A stretch of DNA of 64,000 nt from positions 603,949 to 667,948 of the forward strand of contig SIJG01000054.1 in NCBI GenBank assembly GCA_023374025.1. Reading direction: 5' to 3'. A program made the position numbers and the translations under genes. Each line of letters starts with the position of its first letter. The first letter of the stretch is position 1. This document shows positions 31,771 to 42,459 of this stretch, piece after piece. The notes below the pieces were generated by a model. That model was not told the DNA's origin and made no database searches. It was given only the letters and a program-made list of their open reading frames with translations. The stretch comes from Heterodera schachtii. Taxonomy: Eukaryota > Nematoda > Chromadorea > Rhabditida > Heteroderidae.

Positions 31771-33869
31771 GTTAAATATATATATTCTTTAAATTTATTA
31801 AAATGATAGAAAATTACAAAAATAATATTTTATATTAATCGAAATAATTTTAAAAAATCAAAAATATACAGAAAAATATTTAAAAAAATGAAAAAACAAA
31901 AGTAATCGAGTGATTTGACTTCGATCCATATTTTTTGTCAAACTTTTACAACAGACGTATGGAGTTCCAAGTCCCTAATATTTCATAAGCACTGTACATA
32001 AGCGGCGAACTATTTTGAGCTCACAAATAAATCGACAAAGAAACAATTGAATGGACAAATGTGGAAAAAACTGATTAATGACTTTTTTTTTTTGATTTTT
32101 TACTAAAGTTTTTAATAAAGTAAATTAAATATTGATGTTTTATGGAATTCATTAAATTCGCGACTTCCACTCCATTTATTCTTTTCTGCAAAATATGGAT
32201 AATTTTATTAATTCTAAAATTTATGCATTTTGAAGGCTTTGAAATACTATTCAAAAAAATTTAGTTATATTTTTTTATAAATTTATTAAATTCCGTTTAG
32301 ATTGACAGCGAATAGACAAGTGGTTTTTTAGAGATTATTTGTTTTTTATAATTATTTCTTTTTATATCTTTATATTCTGTAAAATAATACTTTTTATAAT
32401 TAATTGAAATAATTCATGAGATTTATAAGAAAAAGAATTATTTCTCTGTTGAGTTAAAATTCTAAAGGCAACTATTTTAATTAGATATCACAACCGAACA
32501 AAAAAGCCATATAATTAGTTTAATATTTTTTCTGCTTAAATTGTTATTTTCAGGCAGTATTTCTTAAATTCAAATCTCAACAGAAAAAAAAGACGAAAGT
32601 TAAAGACTATATTCTTAGTTAAAAGGACAAAACCATTTCTTTTTGTAATAATTTAGTTAATTTATCTAAATTAATCAATTATAAATAAAAATTTGTAAAT
32701 TTTTCAGCAGAATTTCGCGTTGTCATTCATAATATTTAGTTCTGTATTTTTTTCTAAGGAAAATACCCCTTTTTTGTTATTTTGAAAATTTTAATAATAA
32801 TCAATTTGTAATTTATTTTTCTGTAAATATTTTCGATACATTTTAAATTTTCATTTTTTTGCGCATTTAAATTTTAGTTTTTTTGTGCATTTAAATTTTC
32901 ATTTTTTTGCGCATTTAAATTTTAGTTTTTTTGTGCATTTAAATTTTCATTTTTTGCGCATTTTCTAAGTTCTTTTTTTCGACGATTTTAAGCTCAATTA
33001 ATTTTTTGTTTTCAGCAGAGAGAGTGAATTGTGGATTCAATCGACTCAGACAGTGGAGAATCGGTAAATAAATATTTTTCTTTATTTTTTATGTTTAAAA
33101 GATTTTTGGAGTTAATTTGATTTAAAACTTTAAGTCTCATTAAAAATATTTTAAAGAAAACATTATTTTGTTTCTGTGTTATGGGTAACTTAATGAAAAT
33201 TTTTAATTTTTTCATTCATTTCCATTCACTAATTTTAATTGATATGTACATATATTAAAGATATTTGTCATTTGGTGAAAAAAATAAAAAATTAACAAGG
33301 AAGTAAAAAAATATTTTATTTGATAAAATCTAATTATTTTAAATTTGAATAAATTTTGTTTTATTTATAAATTTCTATTTATATTGTTATATCATCTTAA
33401 AATAAATTTGATAATTTGGGTATACCATAATAATGAAGCAATTAAGAAAAGCTTGTTTTAAAAGAGATTAAGTTTTTAGTGTTATATAATTGTTATTTTT
33501 CGTGAACATTTATAGAAATAGGTTTTATAAACCATTTGTTCTTGGTATAATTATTCCAAATTTTTTGAATTTTACATTATAACAATAGTAACATTCAATC
33601 TAATAAACTTGATAATTATTATGTGTCGAGTTTTATGTTTTTAAGTATGAAAAGTTAATTAATTTGTTTCTATGGTTATTTTTCAATTGAGACTTTTTTG
33701 CACACAAATTGGAACAATATATATTATGAAAAATTTAATGCATCATTAGTCATTTTTTTGATTTTATTATATTAAATAAATTAAATTTGTATATTTAGAT
33801 CAATTTTTTTCATTATGGTTTTTTAAATATCTTTTTTTCATATTAAAAGATTTCTATTTTTCTTATTAA
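31771..33869. other. AT-rich intergenic region
   Basis: No exon supportable. The frame at 33012-33215 is Lys/Asn/Ile-rich and AT-driven. It holds the minisatellite at 32841-32968. Confidence 0.5.
32841..32968 (+). repeat. 27-bp minisatellite, about five units
   Basis: The unit is TTTTTTTG(C/T)GCATTTAAAT followed by TTT(C/A)(A/G). Alternate copies differ in the same way (GCGC with TCA, GTGC with TAG), giving a 54-bp higher-order period. Confidence 0.8.
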
Positions 33870-35980
33870 AATTTTAACCTCGTTTAGGTTCTGGGAATTC
33901 TAGGAACCTTAAGAAAAAAAAATATTTTATATTTGGTTAATTATTAATTTGCAACAAGAATTTTTGGCAAATGGTTATAAATTTTTGTTTTTTTGAAATT
34001 TGTTTTCTACTATTTTTTGACATAAAATTACATAGTTATACATTTTACTGCTTTTTAATAAGAATAGTAGATATTACTTAAGAGAATAATTAAATATTAA
34101 AATGAAAAAAATAAAGATAAATTGTTTAGTCAAAATAAATCTAGATTTCCATCAAGGTATAAATTTAATTAAAGTTTTAATGTGCTATAATGACAAATTT
34201 TTTATTTCTTGTTCCAGAGCGCCAATACATGCGCTACTTTGTGTAAGGTATTCTATTTTTTGTTTTAAATAAAATGAATAATTTTGTTACAAAAATATTA
34301 TTTTATTGTATTTTTCTATGAAATTTTTACCATGTTTATTCATTAGTAAATTATAAATTTTTTAAAATATTTTTCTATTTATGCATTCCAATTTCATTTA
34401 TTTTTATTTCGTTTCCAAAGCAGCAAATGCAATTTGTGTTGAATCGCTTGTCGATTATAATATTGTTATAGTGCATAATTATAATATGGCTTTTAAAAGC
34501 TTTTAAATTTTTTTTTGAAGAATGATAGTTTGTTTATTATTTTTCCGACTTGCATATTGTTCCAAACAATGCTTTTAAATATCTTTACTATAAAAATTTC
34601 TTTATATTCGATAAATTTACATTCTACTGAATTTTGTTTAATTTTTTATATACATAAATTTTCTTAAGGATTTAATTATATAATTGAGCAAATTTTTTGT
34701 TTACATTTAAGGAGAATATTATTGCATTTTTATATAGTAATTAAAGGAACATTGTTGTTTTAGAAATCTCATAAGCTCATTTACTTTTTATCTTCACTTT
34801 TGCATTTTCCTTTCTTTAATATTTTTCCGAGTAAGGCAGATTTTTTTTATTGCTTTTTATAAAATGATTAAATCCATTTATATATAAAAGGTTATTTTTC
34901 TCAAAGGTCAGGCTAGACCTCTAAAACAAATAATATTACTTGCAACAGAAATCTGTATAATATGTAAAAAAAATTTAGTAGTTCATTGATAATATTTTAA
35001 AATACTCTTCAATTTCCTCTTCGTTTAAAATTTGAACATATAATTATGAGATAGTAAACTTTCAAATATTAAAAGTTCCTTATTTTTTCATCTTTTTAAC
35101 ATTTTATTATTTTAGAAAAAAAATATTATTTCATCAATGTTATAAATTTACAATAAAATAATTAAAAGTGAATAAATTGACAATCGATGAAATGGACGCA
35201 AAAAATTTTTTGCTTCGATTAATTAATGCTGCTGTATTTTTTGTTCGTCCGTTCGTTTTTCGTTCGCTCGCGTCGTTTTCTATTGACAATTTCATTCAAA
35301 AGAAGAGAAATTGCAATAGAAGAAAAAGAAATATACATTTACTGAAGAGATGTGAGAAAGATGAGAGAGAATAGGTGAGAGAGCGAGAAAGACAGAAAGA
35401 GAGAGAGTAGAGACAGAGAGAAAAGAGAGAGGGAGGGAGAGAAAGAAAAGAGAGAGGGAGGGAGAGAATAGAGAGAGAGAAAGAAGAGAGAGAGAGGGAG
35501 GGAGAGAGCGAGAAAGACCGAAAGATAATGAGAGAGTAGAGAGAGAGAAAGAAGAGAGAGAGGGAGGGAGAGAAAGAAAAGAGAGAGGGGGGGGAGAGAA
35601 TAGAGAGAGAGAAAGAAGAGAGAGAGAGGGAGGGAGAGAGCGAGAAAGACCGAAAGATAATGAGAGAGTAGAGAGAGAGAAAGAAGAGAGAGAGGGAGGG
35701 AGAGAAAGAAAAGAGAGAGGGAAGGAGAGAAAGAAAAGAGAGAGGGAGGGAGAGAGCGAGAAAGACCGAATGAGAGTGAGAGAGTAGAGAGAGAGAAAGA
35801 AGAGAGAGAGGGAGGAAGAGAGCGAGAAAGACAGAAAGAGAGTGAGAGAGGGGCGGGGGAGGGGGGGGGGGGGGCGGCAGAGATATTTACAGAATGCGCT
35901 GCTTCAAATTCATTTATCTGATCTTCGGCACATTAACAGAGACAGAGCAGCAAAGCAAACTGCGAAATAGCAAATTTTTA
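33870..35980 (+). repeat. Mosaic duplication, copy B
   Basis: See copy A for the matching blocks. This copy is shorter because about 2 kb between its blocks is absent, and it ends with a larger GA array. The frame at 35168-35374 runs into the GA array and is not convincing as a gene. Confidence 0.5.
35340..35880 (+). repeat. GA-rich microsatellite 2 with higher-order structure
   Basis: Within the GA array a longer unit starting GAGAGCGAGAAAGACCGAAA recurs at about 35507 and 35635, and in altered form at about 35752, a period near 120-128 bp. It ends in a G tract (35855-35873) and the flank GCGCTGCTTCAAATTCATTT. Confidence 0.85.
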
Positions 35981-36524
35981 GTCGTATTATTATAAATTTA
36001 CTAAAATGTTAATAATTTAAAATAAATTTTGAATATTAATCTAAATTGAATTTTTTAAAAAAAATTAAATTTTTTAAGTGATAGGGTTTAAAAAATAAAC
36101 TGTAATATGCAAGTATTTTTTTAGATTATTCAATTCTTGAAATGTCAGATATCTGATGGATTTTGTAAAATATGATTACCTAAAAGTAATTAATAGCAAT
36201 TCGCAAAATGTCTAGAAATGAATGGAAAATTAAAACCTGCTATTTTATTAAGTTTTTAGAAAACATGACTTTTTAACGGAATGAACGTATGGCATTTAAA
36301 ATAAATTTTATTTTTTTATTTTTTGTTTTAGTTCTTTTTCTATTTTTTGAATTCCTTTTTTTGTTAGGAAAATAAAAAACTTTGCACGATTTTTTCGAAA
36401 ATCCACATATTATCATTTTTAGCTCACAATTACAACACAAAAAAAAAATTTTCAAAAATTTTTTCGCATACGGGTCGGAAATTTTTGAAAATATTAATAT
36501 TTCATCTCTAACAAGCCTAAATAA
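35981..36524. other. AT-rich non-coding stretch
   Basis: Nothing supportable; 36273-36455 is a Lys/Phe-rich AT-driven frame. Confidence 0.45.
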
Positions 36525-36719
36525 TTAATTAGTAATTATTAATTGTACATAATTGGGCAAAGTGTCTGTCCCCCACCGTTCATCAGTGCAATTTGCAATT
36601 GTTTGCTCAACAAATACAACGACAAAGTCAATGTTTGGCAAATAATTTGCTTCATTCGCTTTCTCCAATAAATTCAGCACAAAACGTGCCAAGGTGCGAA
36701 AATGCCTTTTTACTGACAA
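36525..36719 (-). CDS. Exon-like open stretch, unrecognised
   Basis: 64 codons on the minus strand with balanced composition (FRTLARFVLNLLEKANEANY, LPNIDFVVVFVEQ, DERWGTDTLPNYVQ) ending in TAA. The upstream DNA has GTCAG as a possible acceptor. The L-P-N-I-D-F-V-V run recalls the core strand of CAP10/POGLUT-type glycosyltransferases, but that is too short to name it. It could be a last exon or a pseudogene piece; no partner exon was found. Confidence 0.3.
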   Translation of the reverse strand: MSVKRHFRTLARFVLNLLEKANEANYLPNIDFVVVFVEQTIANCTDERWGTDTLPNYVQLIITN

Positions 36720-37610
36720 TTTTGTTTTTTGTGTGATAATCTTTGTCGTTTTTTATGCCAAAGAAATGTTTTAAAATAAATTTTAAAATTTCAAGGTCCG
36801 ATGGGCTTTACAAAATTTGTTGATCATCATCATTAATTTCATGGAAAGTCTTTGCCATTTTGATCACTTTATAAACAGTTATCGAATATTTTGACATTGC
36901 TCGTAAAAATTGTTTGGTGCTTCCTTTATGGAAAATGGAAATTAAAATGAATTAAAAAAAATTGATCAGTTTTGCCTGTGGCAAAATTTATGTCTCGTTT
37001 ATTTTTTTTGTGTTTAATTAGGTACATAAAAAATTGGAGCAGGACAAAACTTCGCCGGAAGCCCGTTTTGGACCATCTTTTTTTCTTTTCTTTCTCAACC
37101 AATAAAACTAAAAATTCATTGTACTATTTGAACGTACTGGGTTGTTTTGGTAAAAGTGCCAATTTTACAGATTTTTCAAAAACAATAATCAGTAAACTAA
37201 CTTTTCTTCAACAAGCCTGGACCATAGTTTTGATTATAACCCGAAAAAAAAGTTATGAAATAATCATTTATTTGATAAATCTTATCTTCGTCATATTTCT
37301 CACACATGGCTTTTTTCTCAATTATTTCTTTCTTACTTTCAGTGTACACAAAATATGGCAAATGCCAATTCGGAAGATTCATTTAAAATTCCATTTTGAA
37401 TTTCTATTTTATATTTAAACGAATAATCACGAAATGAATAATAACTAAAGAATGAATATAATCAATCAGAACAAAATTGTTCTATTATCATTAGGAATGA
37501 GAATTATATTCAATTAAATGCTGGAATATAAAAATCAATATTCACGAAATGCCGAAATATTACCAAATATTGGAAAAAAATCAAGAAATATATTCAAATA
37601 AATATTAAAT
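36720..37610. other. Non-coding stretch with weak exon-like patch
   Basis: A 148-codon frame at 36972-37418 is Phe/Ile/Lys-rich and judged spurious. In another phase, after TTAG at about 37020, about 20 codons read protein-like (HKKLEQDKTSPEARFG). This is not enough for a gene call. Confidence 0.3.
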
Positions 37611-38130
37611 TAGCACTGATTTCGCCACCTATTCAATTCGTTCGTGGAAAGACATTTTGATGGAAAACCGATTTTTTTTTAAAGTGCCAGGGTTTTCGGG
37701 TTTTTGAATGTTTTTTAAGGAATTTTGTGCCCAAAAATGAGCCTCCATTTTCAAAAGGACTCTGAAAAAAATTTTCCAAGTTCAGCTAATTTTTGATTAT
37801 TTTTTGTATAATTGAATAGTTTTTAGGGTTTTAAGGATTTTGTGCCCAAAAAACGGCCTCTAATTTTCAAAATGGCTCTGAAAAATTTTTTTTTTTTTAA
37901 ATTCCTCGTTTTTTTTTGAAAGTGCCCGGTTTTTAGGGTTTTTGGTTAATCATTTTTTGATTTTTTTATTTCTGCAATTTTAAAATTTTCTTGACCTTTT
38001 TTCAGCACATATGCGACGAAGTTTGGATGGACATTTTCGGTTTTTTTGGCCTTTCCAACTCGGCCTCAAATTGGCATTGATTTTGCCACGTTTCGATGCG
38101 ATGGTGGACAAACATTTCTTTTTTTCAAAT
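37611..38130 (+). repeat. Diverged internal repeats
   Basis: Two kinds of repetition. A TTTTGTGCCCAAAAA-centred unit of about 120 bp recurs at about 37730 and 37848, followed by GCCTC(C/T)A and TTTTCAAAA. The outer blocks CTGATTTCGCCAC (37616) and TTGATTTTGCCAC (38077) also match. Non-coding. Confidence 0.5.
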
Positions 38131-38952
38131 TTGGCAAGTTTTTAAAATGTTTAATTAAAAATTAATTTTTAAATTAAAGATTTTATATATATTTTTTATT
38201 AAAAAAAATTTTTGTTGTGCCCGTTTTTTTGGCTGGTGGACAAACTTCGCAAAGACCCTAACACAAGGTCTAGGTAGCGAAGCTCAAGAAGCGCGAACAT
38301 GCTGGCGCCCAACCGTGCGCGCCCAACTGCTGTGGTAGTCCGGGAATTGGTCGTTTAAAATTGTAATTTTATTATGAGCAAAAGCTTTTTTGACCAAGTA
38401 AAACCTCCAAATTTTTCGTTGACCCCTAAAAGCCTTATAAAAAATTGGTTCAAAATTGCCAAATTTGCTCTTTTTTTTTGAAAAAAATCTGTTATGCTTA
38501 CCGGCACCAAAGGACCCCCGCACCCTCCCTTAGTTCCTCAAAAGTTTTTATTGAAAAAAGCGGGCCGTAAAAAATGTAAAAAAATAAAAATAAGGTCAGT
38601 ATGATTTGACCCCTTCGTGCTTTATTAATCAATGTTTCCACAAATTTTCAAAAAAACCCTGGACGCCCAATCAAAATTTTGAATTTTCAAAATTTCAGCA
38701 GGCTCTAATTCAAATATTAGTTTATTTATTTGAAGTAATCAATTTTGTTCTTTCGATGATAAAATATGTTCAAACAAAAAAGTTTAAATAGATTAATATT
38801 AAGCAATATTTATATTAATGAGTAGAGAGTTGTGCCAGTCCCACGGGTCCCGCCACCCCTTCTCTTGTCCTTCCCGGGCCGTAACCCGCGAGCTGACAAA
38901 TATAATTTTTTTATAATAAAATGCTTTTTATAAAAAAAAAAAATTATAAAGT
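38131..38952. other. Non-coding stretch with GC-richer patches
   Basis: Two patches are less AT-rich (38262-38345 and 38825-38900). The minus frame at 38284-38523 is not convincing. Nothing recognised. Confidence 0.35.
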
Positions 38953-39077
38953 TCAGGTATAGGCCTGGATCCAGGCCTCGAGGCGCTGTATCTTTCCTGT
39001 ACGTGTATTTTCCTCTACTTTTGTACAGAAAACACAGGTACAGGCCTTTTGGGAAATACAGGCACAGGTACAGGTAC
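38953..39077. repeat. GGCCTGGATCCAGGCC / ACAGGTACAGG palindrome cluster
   Basis: A perfect 16-bp palindrome (AGGCCTGGATCCAGGCCT extends it to 18) is followed by repeated CAGGTACAGG words in about 120 bp. It is a third member of the keyword-cluster type seen at 4779 and 10623. Confidence 0.55.
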
Positions 39078-39465
39078 ATGCTTTAAACAATTAAGAATTA
39101 CACTTTTATTTTAAATTTAATCAAGAATTACTATTTATTTTTGTACAATTCAAATTTTTTTAATAAAACTTGAATTAATAATGAATTATTCGCAGATATT
39201 ATAATTATCTTCAAATCATCGTCATATTTTTACGCTTCATCGCACAGAATGGGAAAGCAGCGGACGGAGCCAACAGAAGAATGAATCATCAATTTAAAAG
39301 TGCTTTTGCATAGAATAACAATATATGTCATCAAAAATTCATTCATAAATAAATAAATTCTTTTTGTGACTGAAATTTACCTAAATTATAATAATAAATA
39401 AATCATTTATTTTTGGGTGAAATATAATAAAAAAATATTTTTAACCAAAATAGGCATTTATTAAA

Positions 39466-42399
39466 ATGGATAATTTATTTGCTGTTCTTTTGTTAATCAT
39501 CATCCAATTTGATTCAGGAGATTCAAATGATCAGAAAACATCAGAGAAAATAAGTCATTTCATAGAAAAATAAATAAAATTACAAATTATTACAAAATAT
39601 TATTTTTATTTAGCATTTAATGCCGAGGAATTGTGCCGTCCCATCAATGGCACTCTCTTTCACGAGCAGTGCCTTCTCTCGACAGTAGTCAAGCAGAAGG
39701 GCTTTATCCCACGGCATTTGCGTCCGCCATGGCTCGGTGGCTTGCCGCTGTTTGAGGACAACGAACTGAGCGAAGAAACTGCCAAAAATGACGGATGTTA
39801 TGGGTGTTATAAGGGGACAAAAGCGAGCAATGGCACGGCACCCGGGGAAGAGTACTGTGCATGTACGGTAGGTTAATTAAAATAATTCATGGTTAATGAT
39901 GTGACTCATTAAGCATAAAAGTTGGATAAATTAACAACTGAAATAAGATATGGTATGGCAAGCGGCGCTAAAATGGCCAGAAAAATACAGTTTCCGAGGT
40001 TTTTTGGTCATAATTCTTTCTTTGTCACAGCAAAATTTTTTAAAACTTTACAAGCTAAAAGGTACTATTAAACCATTTAAAATCATAAAACGATTATTTA
40101 ATAGGGACAAATAAAAATGATAGAACATTTTACGCCAAAATGGCTTGCGTAATAGTGAGCGGTAGAAAATCACAATTTTTCTTTTTAATAATGAACAAAA
40201 TTAATTTTAAATTTTCTTACAAAAAATCAAAAAATTTGGTCAAGAAAAAATGAGATGATAAAGAAATACTTAAAATGTATTTATTAAAGTCCTATAATTT
40301 TATACATTTATTAATTGTTTGATTCAGTACAAAGGACAAATGCCAAATGAAAAATTTGGCGTCGTTTTTGGCACTATCAATCGAAAGCGCCTAATTTGTC
40401 TGAAGGATTTGCAAGAAATGGCATTCGTAAATTTAATTTGTTTTTTTTTGTTTTAAAAATTAATTTTTTGCAGATGCCAACCTGTGGAAACAAATATTTT
40501 GACCATTTAAAACATTGTGCCATGGTTATTCACAAAGATTTTATTAAATTAAAAATTTATTTGTTCATTTAAAGGTCCATTTCTATGACAATGAGCCAGA
40601 AAAAGCGCCAAAAAAGCCACCAAAAAAAGAGCGTAAAAATAATTAATGTTTTTGATTTTAAATATTTAAAAAAACGGTTAAGGAGTTCTCGCACTTTTGG
40701 ACGGTTGCATTATTGGAGCAAACAAAAATTGTCGTACTGTAAATGTGAAAGTTGAATACCGTGAATTGGAAAGCTTTGGCAATTTACCCCACAATTGTAA
40801 AGGCGAAGTGAAAAAAGTGTTCGAGAGCAGGCAAATTAAATAATTAAAGAAAAATAAAAATTGGCACTTTTCAGTGTCGAAATAAAGGAATGGCCAGCCG
40901 ATAATAGAAATGGTGAAATTGGCAATTTTTATAAATATTGCTGGGATTTTTATAATTTTCTGGCATTTTCATAATTTTTTGCCATTATTTTGGCAGCATT
41001 GAGAATTTTAAATTTTTTTTTACAAAGAATTTTGTTTTCAATATTTTTAAATTTGGCTCATCACTATTTTTCATTCCTTTTTCCTTTTTAATCATTTTAA
41101 TTTATGAGATTTTTGTAAAAAAAAAACATTTTTTATTATTTTAAACTTTAAAAGTTACAAAAATAAAAATATTTTTTTAGAAGGAACAGGAATACCTTTC
41201 ACATTTCTCATTGAATTTCGCAACAGAGTCTGCTGGTCTTTGTTCGATGAATCCCACACACCCCAATCTTTCGATGGCATAACAATCACTTTGATGTTTG
41301 GCACGTGCGTTTTTTTGGCACCAATATTAATCATGTTGACAGAAACAGTTTTTATGAAAAATCGGTTAGTAATAATATTTCATGGTCGACGTTTTTCATC
41401 AAAACAAGATGACTGTCACACCCCGACTCGAGATTTAACGGATTCAAAACTGTCGGGGATAACCCAAAATGACAACAAAAAAATTCGAGGGGGGGGGGGT
41501 CCCAGAATTAATTTTTTTTTTCACCAAGTGCCGAAAATAGGGGGGTGGGGTCAAGGCTGATTTTTGAAATTTCATGGCATTCTTACAAAGAGTGGAGTGG
41601 CATCCTGCTGCTAAAAACATAAAATTTACAGTTGTGGCAGCGACAAAACCTTTCTACTGTCTAATCTTCATACACCTAATGTTCGTTAAAAATCAAATAA
41701 ATAAATTAATTTGTAAAAATGCATTAAAATAAGGCTCTTGTGGAGTTTAGGCCCCATATACAAATATATATTTTATTTCAGAATAAAGAAGCCAATCTAT
41801 AGCTTTTCGTGGTCGCTGATCACGAATCCGGCATCCATTTCGGCCAATTCCAAAGTCCGGACCCGAATTCAAACAAAAAGTCGAAAATTAAATTTTTCGG
41901 GTTTCAGATTATTGGTCAACATTGTTTAAACACACGGAAACGAACTGAAAGTCATGAGTGCTTCAATTAAAAAGCATTTAGACCATTTCTAGACTAAAAA
42001 AGCAAAACCAAAAAATTTTAATTCTTCGAATTTTTGTTCGAAATCAGGTCCGGGATTTGGAATTGGTCGAAATGGAAGCCGGATTCATGAGCAGCGATCC
42101 TGAAAACCTATAAATTGGCCTCTTTTATTCTGAAATGTAAAATTTTTTTGTGTATGGGGCCTAAACTCCACAAGAGCCTAAAATAATAATTGTAATTAAT
42201 CCAAAGGGCCGTGTACAAGAGATGCGCGGACTGCAGTTGGATTTGCAAACTGGCGGAGCAGTGCAGTGGCGAGACCCCGCGGGCGGTTACGAATACGCAA
42301 AACAATCAACGCTAAATTGGCAGCCGACCGATTTGAACAAAATTAAACGCAACGGAATGCCAGACGGCGCGCTGATGTACCCGGACTTTGTGCTGAGAC
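39466..42399 (+). CDS. Secreted/membrane Cys-rich protein, exons 1-9 (may be the N-terminal half of the serpin gene)
   Basis: Predicted exons: 39466-39553, 39614-39867, 40328-40426, 40474-40524, 40575-40632, 40683-40830, 40875-40912, 41181-41368, 42207-42399. All junctions keep frame. All use GT-AG except intron 6, which uses a GC donor (CAG|GCAAAT), known in nematodes. Residues 1-18 are a signal peptide (MDNLFAVLLLIII). Exon 2 is Cys-rich (CYGCYKG, YCACT), exons 4 and 6 add Cys, exon 5 is Lys/Pro-rich, and exon 8 ends with a hydrophobic helix of about 20 residues and FMKNR. Exon 9 (LQLDLQTGGAVQWRDPAGGY) has no stop and runs on in frame to the serpin exons. I do not recognise the family. Exon edges are by eye; intron 1 has a weak donor. 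Confidence 0.5.
41732..42178. mobile_element. Foldback MITE in the large intron, family B
   Basis: 447 bp of two imperfectly complementary arms of about 200 bp. The ends read AGGCTCTTGTGGAGTTTAGG and its complement. The direct repeat TAAAATA flanks it (41725-41731 and 42179-42185). The whole lies in the intron between exons 8 and 9. The inner arms share CCGGACCCGAA and AAAAAGTCGAAAATT words with the foldback at 47834. Confidence 0.8.
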
Positions 42400-42459
42400 G
42401 TATTATTTACATATGTTTTCGCACATATTTAAATCAATTAATTAATTTCGCTTTTCAAG

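Noticed and set aside
36972..37418. 148-codon plus-strand frame
   Set aside because: Phe/Ile/Lys-rich with no motif, expected from T-rich DNA; no splice or start context.
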